The notes beneath the pieces are model-generated. The model was not told the origin of the DNA, searched no databases, and saw only the letters and a list, made by a program, of their open reading frames with translations. From Pseudobutyrivibrio sp. OR37 (GTDB lineage Bacteria > Bacillota > Clostridia > Lachnospirales > Lachnospiraceae), in NCBI RefSeq assembly GCF_900113655.1, contig NZ_FOQF01000008.1, positions 1-64,000 of the forward strand: a stretch of 64,000 bases of DNA. The letters run 5' to 3'. The position numbers were made by a program, and so were the translations under genes. This document shows positions 48,750 to 58,517 of this stretch, in pieces (within the stretch, counting starts at the first letter, position 1; every line of letters begins with the position of its first letter).

Positions 48750-51700
48750 TTAGTAGCGGCGGCGTGTTTTTTCGAATTCAATCTTTTTATCCACAGTCTT
48801 GACGTTTTCTTCGCCGAATAATCCACGAAGTGCGGCAAGGTTATTCTCGGAAGCGGATAAGCTGCAGTTGGCTCCCATGCGCTTTACAGCTTTTTCTTCT
48901 GTAAGGTAGATTATGAGGGCATCGTTTCCATCCATCTGGCGGATGGTCTCTAGAAGTTTGGCTTCTGCGACGTTGTAGGCATCCTTGTTGGAAAACTGAA
49001 TCCAGATTTCACGGGCGCAATCATCAAAGGATTTGATATCATCGCATATCAGCTTGGCGCCTCGTTCATCTTCGTTTTGAACGTGTCCCTTGATGAATAT
49101 CTTATTTCCTTCTGCCAAAAGTGCTCTGGATTTTTCAAAGCTGTTAGGGAATATGATTACCTCAAGTGGACCAGTTAAGTCTTCAATGTGGATAAATGCC
49201 ATGGCTTTGCCGTTCTTTGTGTATTTAATGGTAGAATCCATGATGATTCCACCCACTACAACCTCGGCGCCATCCTTGATGGTAGCGTAGGCTTCTTCCA
49301 TCTGTCCATTAGCCTCGTCGTCTGCATCTGCAGATGACATAAACTCGCTGGCATGGGCAGTAACATTCTTTTCTAAAACTGGGATATAGTCATCAAGTGG
49401 ATGGCCACTAACATATACTCCCATCAATTCCTTTTCGAAGGCCAAAAGTAATTCCTTTGGGAATTCATCTGCCTCAGGAAGTGAAATCTTAAGAGCTTCC
49501 TTCTGTTCCTCGTCAGCAAAATCAAACAGAGTCATCTGACCTGCCATGGAATTCTTTTTAGAATGATTTACAGAATCCATAATCTGCTGATAAATGAGTA
49601 CCTTCTGACGTCGGTTACCCTCTAAGGAATCTAGTGCTCCTGCTTTTATCAGATTTTCTACTGTACGCTTGTTGGCATCATATTTGCTTACACGATTTAT
49701 GAAGTCCTCAAGGTCTCGGTAAAGGCCATATTTTTCACGTTCTTCAATGATAGAAAGGACTGTGCTGCCACCAACCGATTTGATAGCAGAAAGACCATAT
49801 CTAATATTTCCATTATCTACGGAAAAATCTGCTTCTCCATAATTTACATCAGGTGGAAGAAGCTTTATTCCAGCCTCACGACATTCTGCAATGTATTCAG
49901 CAATCTTTGTACTGCTGTTAAGTACAGAGGTCATGAGTGAAGCCATATATTCTAGTGGATAATACTTTTTCAAATATGCTGTCTGCACAGCAACATAAGA
50001 ATATGCTACGGCGTGAGACTTGTTAAAACCGTACTCAGCGAAAGGCATAAGCTGATCAAATAGCCAGCCTGCATCTGCCTCGCCTATTCCATTAGTTTCC
50101 TGACAACCCTGAACGAAGGCTGGACGCTCTGCTGCCAACTTGTCACGCTTCTTCTTGCTCATGAATCGTCTAACGTTATCCGCACGTCCCATGGTGAAGC
50201 CTGCGCAGGTAGTCATAATCTGCATAACCTGCTCCTGATAAACAGGGAAGCCGTAGGTATCAGAAAGCACATCCTTAAGTATTGGGAACTTCTCAATAAA
50301 TGGTGATTGCTTTCCAGTGTTTTTACATTCGATGATATTAGGAATGAAATCCATTGGTCCTGGTCTGTAGACTGCATTGGCAAGGACTAAATCCCCAATA
50401 TGCGTTGGATTAAGCTGCTTTAACAGGCCCTTCATTCCAGAGGATTCAAACTGGAATACACCCTCTGTTTTGCCTTCTGCAAAAAGCTCCATCACGGCAG
50501 GATCGTTGTAATCAATTTCGTGCATATCAAGCTTGATGTTGTAGTTCTTTTCTACCTGCTTGATAGTGTCACTTATAACTGTAAGGTTTCGAAGGCCGAG
50601 GAAATCCATCTTTAACAGACCGATAGCCTCGATAACTTCCTTTTCGTACTGGGTGATGATTACATCGCCCTTTCCAAGGGCAAGTGGCATGTATTCTACT
50701 GTAGGCTTGCCGGAAATAACAACACCTGCTGCATGCACACCAGTGTTACGTGGCAATCCCTCTAAGCTCTTACATATATCAAGCAGCTGACGAACCTGGT
50801 CGTCACTGTCATAGATAGCCTTAAGCTCGGGGCTGTAGGCTAGGGCTGTTTCGATGGTAACCTTCTTTTCAGGGATAGCATCTGGAATCAGCTTTTTAAT
50901 ACTATTTGTAAAAGGAATAGGAAGGCCCATTACTCTTCCTACATCCTGAACTACGCTCTTTGGCTTTAGTGTACCAAATGTAACAATCTGGGTAACGCAA
51001 TCATCCCCGTATTTCTTACGGACATAATCGATTACCTCTTCACGGCCTTCTGGATCGAAGTCCGTATCAATATCAGGCATGGATACACGCTCTGGATTGA
51101 GGAATCGCTCGAATACCAGCTTGTATTCCATAGGATCAATATCTGTAATGCCTGTAGTGTAACTGATAAGTGAACCAGCGGCCGAGCCTCTACCTGGTCC
51201 TACTGGAATGCCATGGGTTCTGGCATAATTTATAAAATCCCACACAATAAGGAAATACTCTACATATCCCATTTCCTTGATGGTATTAAGCTCGTAGGTA
51301 AGGCGCTGCTCGTACTGAGTAGATTTATCACCATAGCGCTCCTTCAAGCCATCAAAGCAAAGCTTATTTAAATATGTCCAGGCATCATAGCCCTCTGGAA
51401 CATCAAAAGGTGGAAGGCCTGCAATATGATATTTAATCTCCACATTACATCTGTCTGCTATCTCCTGAGTGCGATAAACAGCCTCCTTTGCATAAGGGAA
51501 CAGCTCCAGCATTTCCTCCTCAGACTTAACATAGAACTCCTCTGTCTCGAAGCGCATTCTATCTTCGTCCTCTAATCTAGCAGCTGTCTGAATACAAAGA
51601 AGTACATCATGGCTATATGCATCCTCTTTATTTGTATAGTGGCAATCGTTTGTGGCTACCAAAGGAATGCCAGTCTCCCTTGAAAGACGAAGCAGGCCCT

Positions 51701-52262
51701 GGTTAACATTCTTTTGTTCAGCAATACCATGGTCCTGCATCTCCAGAAAATAGTTATCCTTGCCGAAGCAATCTCTATACTGGATAGCTACCTTTTTAGC
51801 CTCTTCATAATCACCACGATTTAGGGCGCGGGCTACCTCACCAGCAAGACATGCTGATAGGCAGATGAGCCCCTCATGATACTTTTCAATAGTCTCGAAA
51901 TCTACACGTGGCTTATAGTAAAAGCCATCCACGTAACCTATAGAGACAATCTTCATAAGATTGTGGTAGCCTACATCATTTTCTGCAAGCAAAATAAGGT
52001 GATAGTATCTATCCTCACCTTTAACCATTTCTCTATCAAATCTTGAGCCTGGAGCCACATAGACTTCGCAGCCAATAACTGGCTTCAGTCCCTGGGCCAT
52101 ACACTCATCATAAAATTTGGTTACACCATACATATTGCCATGATCTGTGATGGCTGCGGCGGTCATGCCCATATCGAGACACTTCTTAACATAAGCCTTT
52201 ATCTTGTTGGAGCCATCCAATAGCGAATACTCTGTATGGGTGTGTAAATGTACAAAACTCAT
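48750..52262 (-). CDS. dnaE: DNA polymerase III alpha subunit DnaE
   Basis: About 1170 residues. PHP domain HLHTHTEYSLLDG at the N-terminus, palm motifs GPGRGSAAGS and PDIDTDFDPEGRE with catalytic aspartates, helix-hairpin-helix region, and an OB-fold (VVGGIIMDSTIKYTKNGKAM). It replicates DNA, the lagging-strand/primer-extending partner of PolC in Firmicutes. The ATG at 52262 follows AGAGG; upstream codons are not conserved-looking. Preceded by a long structured leader. Confidence 0.96.
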   Translation of the reverse strand: MSFVHLHTHTEYSLLDGSNKIKAYVKKCLDMGMTAAAITDHGNMYGVTKFYDECMAQGLKPVIGCEVYVAPGSRFDREMVKGEDRYYHLILLAENDVGYHNLMKIVSIGYVDGFYYKPRVDFETIEKYHEGLICLSACLAGEVARALNRGDYEEAKKVAIQYRDCFGKDNYFLEMQDHGIAEQKNVNQGLLRLSRETGIPLVATNDCHYTNKEDAYSHDVLLCIQTAARLEDEDRMRFETEEFYVKSEEEMLELFPYAKEAVYRTQEIADRCNVEIKYHIAGLPPFDVPEGYDAWTYLNKLCFDGLKERYGDKSTQYEQRLTYELNTIKEMGYVEYFLIVWDFINYARTHGIPVGPGRGSAAGSLISYTTGITDIDPMEYKLVFERFLNPERVSMPDIDTDFDPEGREEVIDYVRKKYGDDCVTQIVTFGTLKPKSVVQDVGRVMGLPIPFTNSIKKLIPDAIPEKKVTIETALAYSPELKAIYDSDDQVRQLLDICKSLEGLPRNTGVHAAGVVISGKPTVEYMPLALGKGDVIITQYEKEVIEAIGLLKMDFLGLRNLTVISDTIKQVEKNYNIKLDMHEIDYNDPAVMELFAEGKTEGVFQFESSGMKGLLKQLNPTHIGDLVLANAVYRPGPMDFIPNIIECKNTGKQSPFIEKFPILKDVLSDTYGFPVYQEQVMQIMTTCAGFTMGRADNVRRFMSKKKRDKLAAERPAFVQGCQETNGIGEADAGWLFDQLMPFAEYGFNKSHAVAYSYVAVQTAYLKKYYPLEYMASLMTSVLNSSTKIAEYIAECREAGIKLLPPDVNYGEADFSVDNGNIRYGLSAIKSVGGSTVLSIIEEREKYGLYRDLEDFINRVSKYDANKRTVENLIKAGALDSLEGNRRQKVLIYQQIMDSVNHSKKNSMAGQMTLFDFADEEQKEALKISLPEADEFPKELLLAFEKELMGVYVSGHPLDDYIPVLEKNVTAHASEFMSSADADDEANGQMEEAYATIKDGAEVVVGGIIMDSTIKYTKNGKAMAFIHIEDLTGPLEVIIFPNSFEKSRALLAEGNKIFIKGHVQNEDERGAKLICDDIKSFDDCAREIWIQFSNKDAYNVAEAKLLETIRQMDGNDALIIYLTEEKAVKRMGANCSLSASENNLAALRGLFGEENVKTVDKKIEFEKTRRRY

Positions 52263-52469
52263 AAAACCTCTAGTCCGCAAGAATCAGTAACAAGTGCTCC
52301 TAGTTTTCCGTGCTCCCGGAAGCCATCTCCCATTGCAGTCAAGGGAACCTCCCTAAAGGGTCCCTCCTTAACTACATGGGGCCCTCTTCCTCGCGCTCGC
52401 CTAGGTTATGCACACTTGTTACTTTCTCGCTCATATAAATAATTGTAGATTCTTGTTTTTCATCAGCAA
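52263..52469 (-). promoter_or_regulatory. Structured leader of dnaE with promoter; rod-shaped RNA fold
   Basis: Promoter on the minus strand: TTGCTG (52469-52464), 16-bp spacer, TACAAT (52447-52442). The transcript would carry an 11-bp closing stem AGTAACAAGTG/CACTTGTTACT (52423-52413 with 52296-52286), a CCTAG/CTAGG stem, a long imperfect apical hairpin (between about 52381 and 52329) and a small TTCCG/CGGAA hairpin on the 3' side. This outline resembles 6S RNA, but no conserved sequence proves it. There is no terminator before dnaE. Confidence 0.55.
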
Positions 52470-52498
52470 AACAGGAATGAACCATAAACTAAATGACG

Positions 52499-54295
52499 TT
52501 ATACTAATGTCTCCAATTCACGTACAATTTCGCCCATCTTACGGAGGGCTGATTCGATTGGAGCTGGAGTGGTTAGGTCTACGCCAGCGATTTTGAGAAG
52601 CTCTACTGGGGCGTCTGTGCAGCCTGATGATAGGAACTTCTTGTAGCGAGCTACGGCTGGCTCGCCTTCTTTTAGAATCATTTCTGCGATGGCTACAGCA
52701 GCGCAGAAGCTGGTAGCGTACTGATATACGTAGAAATTGTAGTAGAAGTGAGGGATACGTGCCCACTCGTATGCAATTTCATCGTCAGAAATCATATCTG
52801 GTCCATAATAACGTGCGTTTATGTCCTTATATAGGGACGATAAATTTTCAGCGTTAAGGCTCTCTCCCTTTTCTACCATTTCATTTGTAATCTTTTCAAA
52901 TTCAGCGAACTGAGTCTGACGATATACTGTGCCCTTGAAGCTATCAAGGTAGTGGTTGAGAAGGTACGCCTTTTCCTTTTTGTCAGTGCAGTTCTTAAGT
53001 AAATACTCTAATAAAAGGATTTCGTTACAGGTAGATGCTACCTCGGCAACGAAAATCTTGTAGTGTGAGTAGATAAATGGCTGTGCTTCATTTGAATAGT
53101 GGCTGTGCATGCTGTGGCCCATTTCGTGAGCTGTTGTAAACATATCATCGAAGGTATCGTGATAGTTTAAAAGCATGTATGGGTGAACGCCATAGGCTGT
53201 GTCAGAATAAGCGCCACCACGCTTGCCCTTGTTCTCATAAACATCAATCCATCTGTTTGCAAAGCCTTCCTTAAGAAGCGCAACATAATCATCACCTAAC
53301 ACTGAAAGTGCCTTGCAGATTGTCTCCTGAGCCTCCTTGTAGGTTACCTTCTTTGCAGCATCTGCAATCATAGGTGTGTAAATATCGTACATATGAAGCT
53401 CGTCTACACCTAAGCACTTCTTACGAAGTGATACATAAGCATGTAATTTATCTAAATTCGCATTTACGGTTTTAACTAAGTTATCGTAAACCTCTGGCGA
53501 AACATTGTTTGCATCAACAGCTGCCTTAAGATTTGAATCGTAGTTTCTAACGCGTGAGTAGAACATACGCTGCTTAACCTCACCGCTGTAAGAAGCTGCG
53601 AAGGTATTTAAGTAGCCCTTCATTGTGCCATAGTAGGTCTTGAAAGCTTCCTCTCTTACACGTCTGTCTGCAGACATTAAATATGGAACAAGGCTTCCGT
53701 TTGTAAGAGCAGCCTCTTCACCATTTTCATCCTTGATGTTAGGGAATGTAAGGTCGATATTTGTAAATGCCTCGTACACTTCGCCTGGTGTATTTGCCAT
53801 TTCTGCTGTCATAGCAACAACCTTTTCCATCTCTGCTGAAAGAGTGTGATTCTTTAATCTTTGAATTTCCTTAATCTGCTTCTTATATAAATCAAGGCCT
53901 GCCTCTTCCTTATAGAATTCTTCAAGCTTTGCGCTATCGCAGGCTAATATTTCAGGTGTGATGAAGGACAAATCTGATTCCATTTTTGCATACATAGAAA
54001 CCATCTTCTGATTCATGCTTCTATGCTTTGAATTGCCCTGATCCTGATCGAAAAGTCTTGCTGAGTAAAAATATGCTCTTTCTAATTTTTCCTCAGCTGC
54101 TGCTGTCTGCTCTAATACTGAAAGAAGTGTAGTGGCACTTTCGCATACCTTGCCCTCAAACTTAACAATCTCAGCTATCTTCTCTTCGAGTACTTTTAAA
54201 TCTGCTTCCCATAAAGCTTCTGTTTCATAAATATCATTCACATTCCAGGTATCTTCTACCTTTACCTGGTCTCTGGACATTAATTCCTTTGCCAT
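52499..54295 (-). CDS. pepF: Oligoendopeptidase F (M3B)
   Basis: About 598 residues, usual for PepF. The zinc site HEMGHSMHSHYSN and the downstream Glu in EVASTCNE are visible, along with SYSGEVKQRMFYSRVRNYDS in the N-terminal part. A cytosolic metallopeptidase cutting peptides of about 7-17 residues. The ATG at 54295 has GGAGG upstream; 12 earlier codons are probably not translated. Confidence 0.96.
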   Translation of the reverse strand: MAKELMSRDQVKVEDTWNVNDIYETEALWEADLKVLEEKIAEIVKFEGKVCESATTLLSVLEQTAAAEEKLERAYFYSARLFDQDQGNSKHRSMNQKMVSMYAKMESDLSFITPEILACDSAKLEEFYKEEAGLDLYKKQIKEIQRLKNHTLSAEMEKVVAMTAEMANTPGEVYEAFTNIDLTFPNIKDENGEEAALTNGSLVPYLMSADRRVREEAFKTYYGTMKGYLNTFAASYSGEVKQRMFYSRVRNYDSNLKAAVDANNVSPEVYDNLVKTVNANLDKLHAYVSLRKKCLGVDELHMYDIYTPMIADAAKKVTYKEAQETICKALSVLGDDYVALLKEGFANRWIDVYENKGKRGGAYSDTAYGVHPYMLLNYHDTFDDMFTTAHEMGHSMHSHYSNEAQPFIYSHYKIFVAEVASTCNEILLLEYLLKNCTDKKEKAYLLNHYLDSFKGTVYRQTQFAEFEKITNEMVEKGESLNAENLSSLYKDINARYYGPDMISDDEIAYEWARIPHFYYNFYVYQYATSFCAAVAIAEMILKEGEPAVARYKKFLSSGCTDAPVELLKIAGVDLTTPAPIESALRKMGEIVRELETLV

Positions 54296-54420
54296 TATTC
54301 TTCCTCCAATAATTAATTTCAAATAGTACAATCTTTCACTATTCTATCACAGTTTCTTCAAAGATACATTGTATTCTAATAATACTTACTGTGAAAATTT
54401 TTATCGATTAGGAGGGCGCC

Positions 54421-54783
54421 ATGGCAGGTAGAGAAGATCTGATTAAAGGATTAAGTCAAGCTATGAATAATAACAAAGAGGACGAACTTGGTCGACAGTT
54501 TTTCGCTGATACAAACACATTGATGACTGGTGCAGCTGGTGGAAATGTGGAAGTAAGCGTGGTGGTTTCCAAGGCTGAATTTGCCCGAATTGCAAGTGGC
54601 GTCGTGAAATATCATGTAACAAATAGACGTGGTATTGAGGATGGAAATGATATTACCTTTAACGAGGTAGAGGATGATGGCTTCACCCAGACAGGCCACA
54701 AGCTGACTAAGAGAGTACTTGATGTAAAATCTTATTTGCAGATTGAAGGCCTGAAGGATGGCTTTTCCGTCGTTGCTTTTTAA
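54421..54783 (+). CDS. Protein of unknown function
   Basis: 120 residues, soluble. GGAGGGCGCC precedes the ATG. A helical N-terminus (REDLIKGLSQAMNN) is followed by a Val/Gly-rich strand segment. The family is not recognised. Its stop overlaps the stop of the convergent DHH gene by four bases. The strong SD and coherent composition support it as real. Confidence 0.7.
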   Translation: MAGREDLIKGLSQAMNNNKEDELGRQFFADTNTLMTGAAGGNVEVSVVVSKAEFARIASGVVKYHVTNRRGIEDGNDITFNEVEDDGFTQTGHKLTKRVLDVKSYLQIEGLKDGFSVVAF

Positions 54784-56315
54784 ACCATATCAAAAATCTT
54801 TTCGAAGAGTTCCCGTTCGAAAATTAATATTTCGGAGGTGTCCCCTTCTAACACGCCAATGTAATCACCAGGCTTTCCCAGAAGATAATGTTCTGGATCA
54901 TGCTTGGTGAATACCTTGGTTCTATTATTCAATTCTTTTGCAAACATCATACTATTGCCTGAAGTAACACAGCTGTGGGCAAAAGGCAAAATTTCTATTG
55001 TTCTTCCATCAATATCTCTTCTAATGGTAGGAATGTAATCACCAGGATAAACATATTCAGAAGAATCCACTTTAAAATATTTATCAAACAGGCTTCTGCT
55101 AATGGCTGATACCTCGCCTCGAATACCAATAACGATAATAGTATCCTCTTGAACATGAATTTTAACATCACCCTGAATAGTACGGATGACAGCTTTAGTG
55201 CCTACTGGTAAAACATCTGTAGCGACTACATAGCCTGCCTTTAGGGACTTTCTAACATAGCGCTTCATGCCTGTAATATCTACATTATAATCGCCTGCGT
55301 AGATAATATCATTGTTGTAGAAGTAATCCTGCATTCTGCTGCGGAAGAACTGCTGAATGCAAGGTGGATTGTAATCCAGCTCCTGAATCTCCAGAAGCTT
55401 TCTTTGGATGGAACCGCCAGCCTTTATAAGGTGGCCACCACCATTTCCTACACCCTCGCAGATAAACTGGGCAAGCTCATCCGCCTTGACCTCCTTGACG
55501 CAGCTGCGCACAGAGATTTTGATGCCGCTTTCGTGGATGGAATAAACAAGACAGCATTCAACATCCTCAACCTCAAGAAGCATATCTGAAATAATGCCAA
55601 GTACATTAGGATCACAAGGATCGGTCTTGACAATGGCGTAATGATTATCACGATAATATTCTGAACCAAGGAGGGCTATTCCGGCTATGCGAAGCTCCTC
55701 CTGGGATATATTTGAATTTTTAAATTTGGTAATGATGGATGAGCTGATTTTAAGCTCATCGCGCATATCCATATCGACAGGATGATGCAGCTCGGAGAAA
55801 TTGTTGCTATCGGTAAGGAGGCCGTAATATAAGGCTGTAGCAAGCTTGATATCGTGATTTACATCCAAGCCCTCTGCCCTAAGCATATCCCAAACAACAG
55901 TGGCACAGCTGGCCTGATAAGAGCGCACCTCTGACAATACAGGCAGTGGTCCTTCCACCTGATGATGGTCTATGATGGCAACCTCCTTCGCCTCGAAGTG
56001 CTGAATATTTCCTTCAGAATACTGGCCGTCAACAGTAACCAGCAATTCTGGCAAAGCTCCCTCTGAAAGACCTAGTAATGAAGCCAATTCCTCTTGGGTT
56101 CTGACGTGATAAACATCGATACCTAAATCTCCAATCATCAGCTTAAGATTGCTTTTGGCTACCTCGAAATTACCACCGTATACGAACTTGGCGTTTTTGC
56201 CAAAGGATTTTAAATATCTAAGAACAGCATAGCCTGATGCAAGAGCATCTGCATCTGGATTGTTGTGACACTGCACTATGATATTGTCAAATTCTAGTAG
56301 CTGGGAAAGCTTCAT
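54780..56315 (-). CDS. DHH-family phosphoesterase with NrnA-like core and C-terminal extension
   Basis: 511 residues. The DHH domain (1-180) has HNNPDADALASG and AIIDHHQVEG; the DHHA1 part has GNGGGHLIKAGG. Such enzymes hydrolyse nano-RNA or cyclic dinucleotide products with Mn2+. The C-terminal 190 residues are an additional beta-rich domain with two PGDYI motifs (VYPGDYIP and GKPGDYIGV), which I do not recognise in NrnA. Cytosolic. Its promoter region overlaps a terminator-like hairpin. Confidence 0.85.
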   Translation of the reverse strand: MKLSQLLEFDNIIVQCHNNPDADALASGYAVLRYLKSFGKNAKFVYGGNFEVAKSNLKLMIGDLGIDVYHVRTQEELASLLGLSEGALPELLVTVDGQYSEGNIQHFEAKEVAIIDHHQVEGPLPVLSEVRSYQASCATVVWDMLRAEGLDVNHDIKLATALYYGLLTDSNNFSELHHPVDMDMRDELKISSSIITKFKNSNISQEELRIAGIALLGSEYYRDNHYAIVKTDPCDPNVLGIISDMLLEVEDVECCLVYSIHESGIKISVRSCVKEVKADELAQFICEGVGNGGGHLIKAGGSIQRKLLEIQELDYNPPCIQQFFRSRMQDYFYNNDIIYAGDYNVDITGMKRYVRKSLKAGYVVATDVLPVGTKAVIRTIQGDVKIHVQEDTIIVIGIRGEVSAISRSLFDKYFKVDSSEYVYPGDYIPTIRRDIDGRTIEILPFAHSCVTSGNSMMFAKELNNRTKVFTKHDPEHYLLGKPGDYIGVLEGDTSEILIFERELFEKIFDMV

Positions 56316-56339
56316 TAAATATTTCCTCCGAATAAAAAT

Positions 56340-56394
56340 AAAAAAGACCCAAAAGTGGGCCAGATAATAGCCTTATCTTCTGAGTCTTATTATA
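56340..56394 (-). terminator. Terminator after the GH8 gene, overlapping a promoter-like site for the DHH gene
   Basis: On the minus strand AGAC...GTCT with an inner AGATAA/TTATCT stem (56387-56345) is followed by six T. An extended -10 TGCTATAAT (56397-56389) lies immediately upstream, so a DHH-gene transcript would start just before this hairpin. A 14-bp palindrome ACATTATATAATGT is at 56407-56420. Confidence 0.6.
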
Positions 56395-56426
56395 GCATAA
56401 CCAAAAACATTATATAATGTAACTAT

Positions 56427-57545
56427 TTAATATATCTTATACCTTCCACTTAGGGATAACATGGCAAACATGTACAAGCAATTGTCATAATATCTGCGTT
56501 CTCCTGTTCTAAGTGGAGTATTCCAAAATTCTTCGACGGCACGAAGGGCAAACTCTCCATCCGCTGCCAAACTCGCTTGCGCGATTGTGGCAGTCAAGCC
56601 AACTGGGTGTAAAGCTGCCCCTTCAAGGATTGTGCCATCTATTTCATATATTCCTCTGTTTTGATCAGAGGGAAGAGTGAAGAAGAAGCGTTGTAAATTG
56701 TTTGCAGTCTGTCTGCAAAATTTATCAAAATCGGAATCTTTTGACTCCCACTCATAAGCTAATCCTAAGTTTGCAACTGTACGATAGGCATCACTGTAAA
56801 ACCAATCGTGACGACCACCAAAATGCTCATGGTCAGGATATGGCTTTCCATCATAGTAGCTATACTCTGGTGAAAGACCTGTAACTGGGTGGCATGCCTT
56901 CTTCAAGTATTCTCTACTTGCAGCTGCTGCCTTCTTCCAGAAAGCACTATCCTCTTCATAGCAATTTTCTGCAAACAAATCATAGAAATGTGGTAAATGA
57001 TATGAGGGGTCTGTGAAATCAAGCCCCGGTACGAACTTGATTAATCCATCATCTGTCCACATGTTATGTCCACCATAGAGCTCCTCATGATGGATGCATG
57101 TCCTAAGCAACTCTTTTGCCTGATGGCTGTAGTTATAGATACCTTCGCCATCGCCCCATCTGTGGCTTGCAAAAATGAGTGACATTGCAAAGAATTCCTC
57201 TCCGTCAGGAGCTGGTCCAAAAGCATTTTTATTTCCGTCAGTTGCCACTGACCAGGCAAAGTATCCTTTATTTTCTCCCTTATCAAGATACATGTTTGTC
57301 ATTGCCCAGTTCCAGAGCTGGTCGAATTCTTTTTTCTTGTCAAGCTGGACACACATCATCATGCCATACGAGATTCCCTCGGTACGGGTATCGTTGTTAC
57401 CCGTATCGATGAGATATCCCATGGAACCGTCTTCTGTGGTGCCATAAAAATTATTACTGCCATAAAAAATCTCATTAAATGTCTCTTCTACGCGAGCATC
57501 AATTTCCTCATGAGACTTTCCAATTTCTAAAAAAACATTACGCAT
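56427..57545 (-). CDS. GH8 reducing-end xylose-releasing exo-oligoxylanase
   Basis: 372 residues, close to Bacillus halodurans Rex (388). EGISYGMMM carries the catalytic Glu (E56), YFAWSV and DWFYSDAYRTV match the GH8 Rex subfamily rather than endoxylanase or cellulase GH8. No signal peptide, so it shortens imported xylo-oligosaccharides from the reducing end in the cytosol. It lies three bases after the second permease gene, with AAAGGAG inside that gene's end, and is the last gene of the operon. Confidence 0.92.
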   Translation of the reverse strand: MRNVFLEIGKSHEEIDARVEETFNEIFYGSNNFYGTTEDGSMGYLIDTGNNDTRTEGISYGMMMCVQLDKKKEFDQLWNWAMTNMYLDKGENKGYFAWSVATDGNKNAFGPAPDGEEFFAMSLIFASHRWGDGEGIYNYSHQAKELLRTCIHHEELYGGHNMWTDDGLIKFVPGLDFTDPSYHLPHFYDLFAENCYEEDSAFWKKAAAASREYLKKACHPVTGLSPEYSYYDGKPYPDHEHFGGRHDWFYSDAYRTVANLGLAYEWESKDSDFDKFCRQTANNLQRFFFTLPSDQNRGIYEIDGTILEGAALHPVGLTATIAQASLAADGEFALRAVEEFWNTPLRTGERRYYDNCLYMFAMLSLSGRYKIY

Positions 57546-57548
57546 GTA

Positions 57549-58505
57549 TTACTCCTTTACACCACCGAGTGTAAGACCAGTTACGAAGTACTTCTGTAAG
57601 AATGGATAAATACAAATAATTGGAAGCATTGTTACGATAGTTGCTGCTGCTCTTACAGATGTAGGAGTTACAGAACCTTCACCTGCGTTCTTCATAGCCT
57701 CGGCTGATGAGCTCTGGTTAGAAACTGAAGAAAGGAGCTTCATTAACTCGTACTGTAAAGTTGTATACTGTGATGCCATTCTGTTATAAAGCATTGCATC
57801 GAACCATGAGTTCCACTGTCCTACAGCTACGAAGAGTGCTACAGTTGCATAAACTGGCTTACATAATGGAGAAATGATTTTTAGGAAGATTGTAGTATAA
57901 CCAGCTCCATCAAGCTGTGCAGACTCTTCCAAACTGTCAGGAATACCTCTCATATAGGTTCTAATAACTAACATGTTAAAGGCAGAAAGCATTCCAGGAA
58001 TTACGTATACAGCAAAGCTGTTTGTAAGACCGAGGGATTTAAATAGAAGAAAGGTTGGAATCAATCCACCATTAACATACATTGTAATTACCCAAAACAG
58101 TGATACCTGCTTAGCAAAGATAAAGTTCTTACGGCTAACGATAAATGCAAGTATTGCATTTGTTACAAGAGCAAGAGCAGTTCCTATTAAAGTTCTTGCT
58201 ACAGTAACTACAGCACCTGTAATAAGGTTGTCTTTAGACAAAACTGTCTCATAGTTTTTCCATGTAAACACTCTAGGCCAAAGGTAAATACCACCTCTAA
58301 GAGCATCAGTACCATCATTTAATGAAACTGCTAAAGTGTTGAGTACAGGATAAAGTGTAACAACAACAAATATAATCATAAATAAGCCGTTACAAATTCT
58401 AAATGCTAAATCGGCACTAGAAATTTTCTTACGCTTTTTAGCTTTTGTCATAGCGACCTCCTTGGTTTTCCCAGTGGCGCGTGTAATATTTAATGTCTGA
58501 TCCAT
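57549..58505 (-). CDS. Sugar ABC transporter permease, LplC/YtcP type
   Basis: About 318 residues, six membrane helices. The cytosolic coupling loop EESAQLDGAGYTTIFLKIISP matches the EAA motif of binding-protein-dependent permeases of the CUT1 family. ATG at 58505 has AGGAGGT six bases upstream; a GTG three codons earlier overlaps the SD. No ATPase gene is in the operon, so a shared MsmK/UgpC-type ATPase encoded elsewhere is presumed. Confidence 0.94.
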   Translation of the reverse strand: MDQTLNITRATGKTKEVAMTKAKKRKKISSADLAFRICNGLFMIIFVVVTLYPVLNTLAVSLNDGTDALRGGIYLWPRVFTWKNYETVLSKDNLITGAVVTVARTLIGTALALVTNAILAFIVSRKNFIFAKQVSLFWVITMYVNGGLIPTFLLFKSLGLTNSFAVYVIPGMLSAFNMLVIRTYMRGIPDSLEESAQLDGAGYTTIFLKIISPLCKPVYATVALFVAVGQWNSWFDAMLYNRMASQYTTLQYELMKLLSSVSNQSSSAEAMKNAGEGSVTPTSVRAAATIVTMLPIICIYPFLQKYFVTGLTLGGVKE

Positions 58506-58517
58506 AATGTGCACCTC

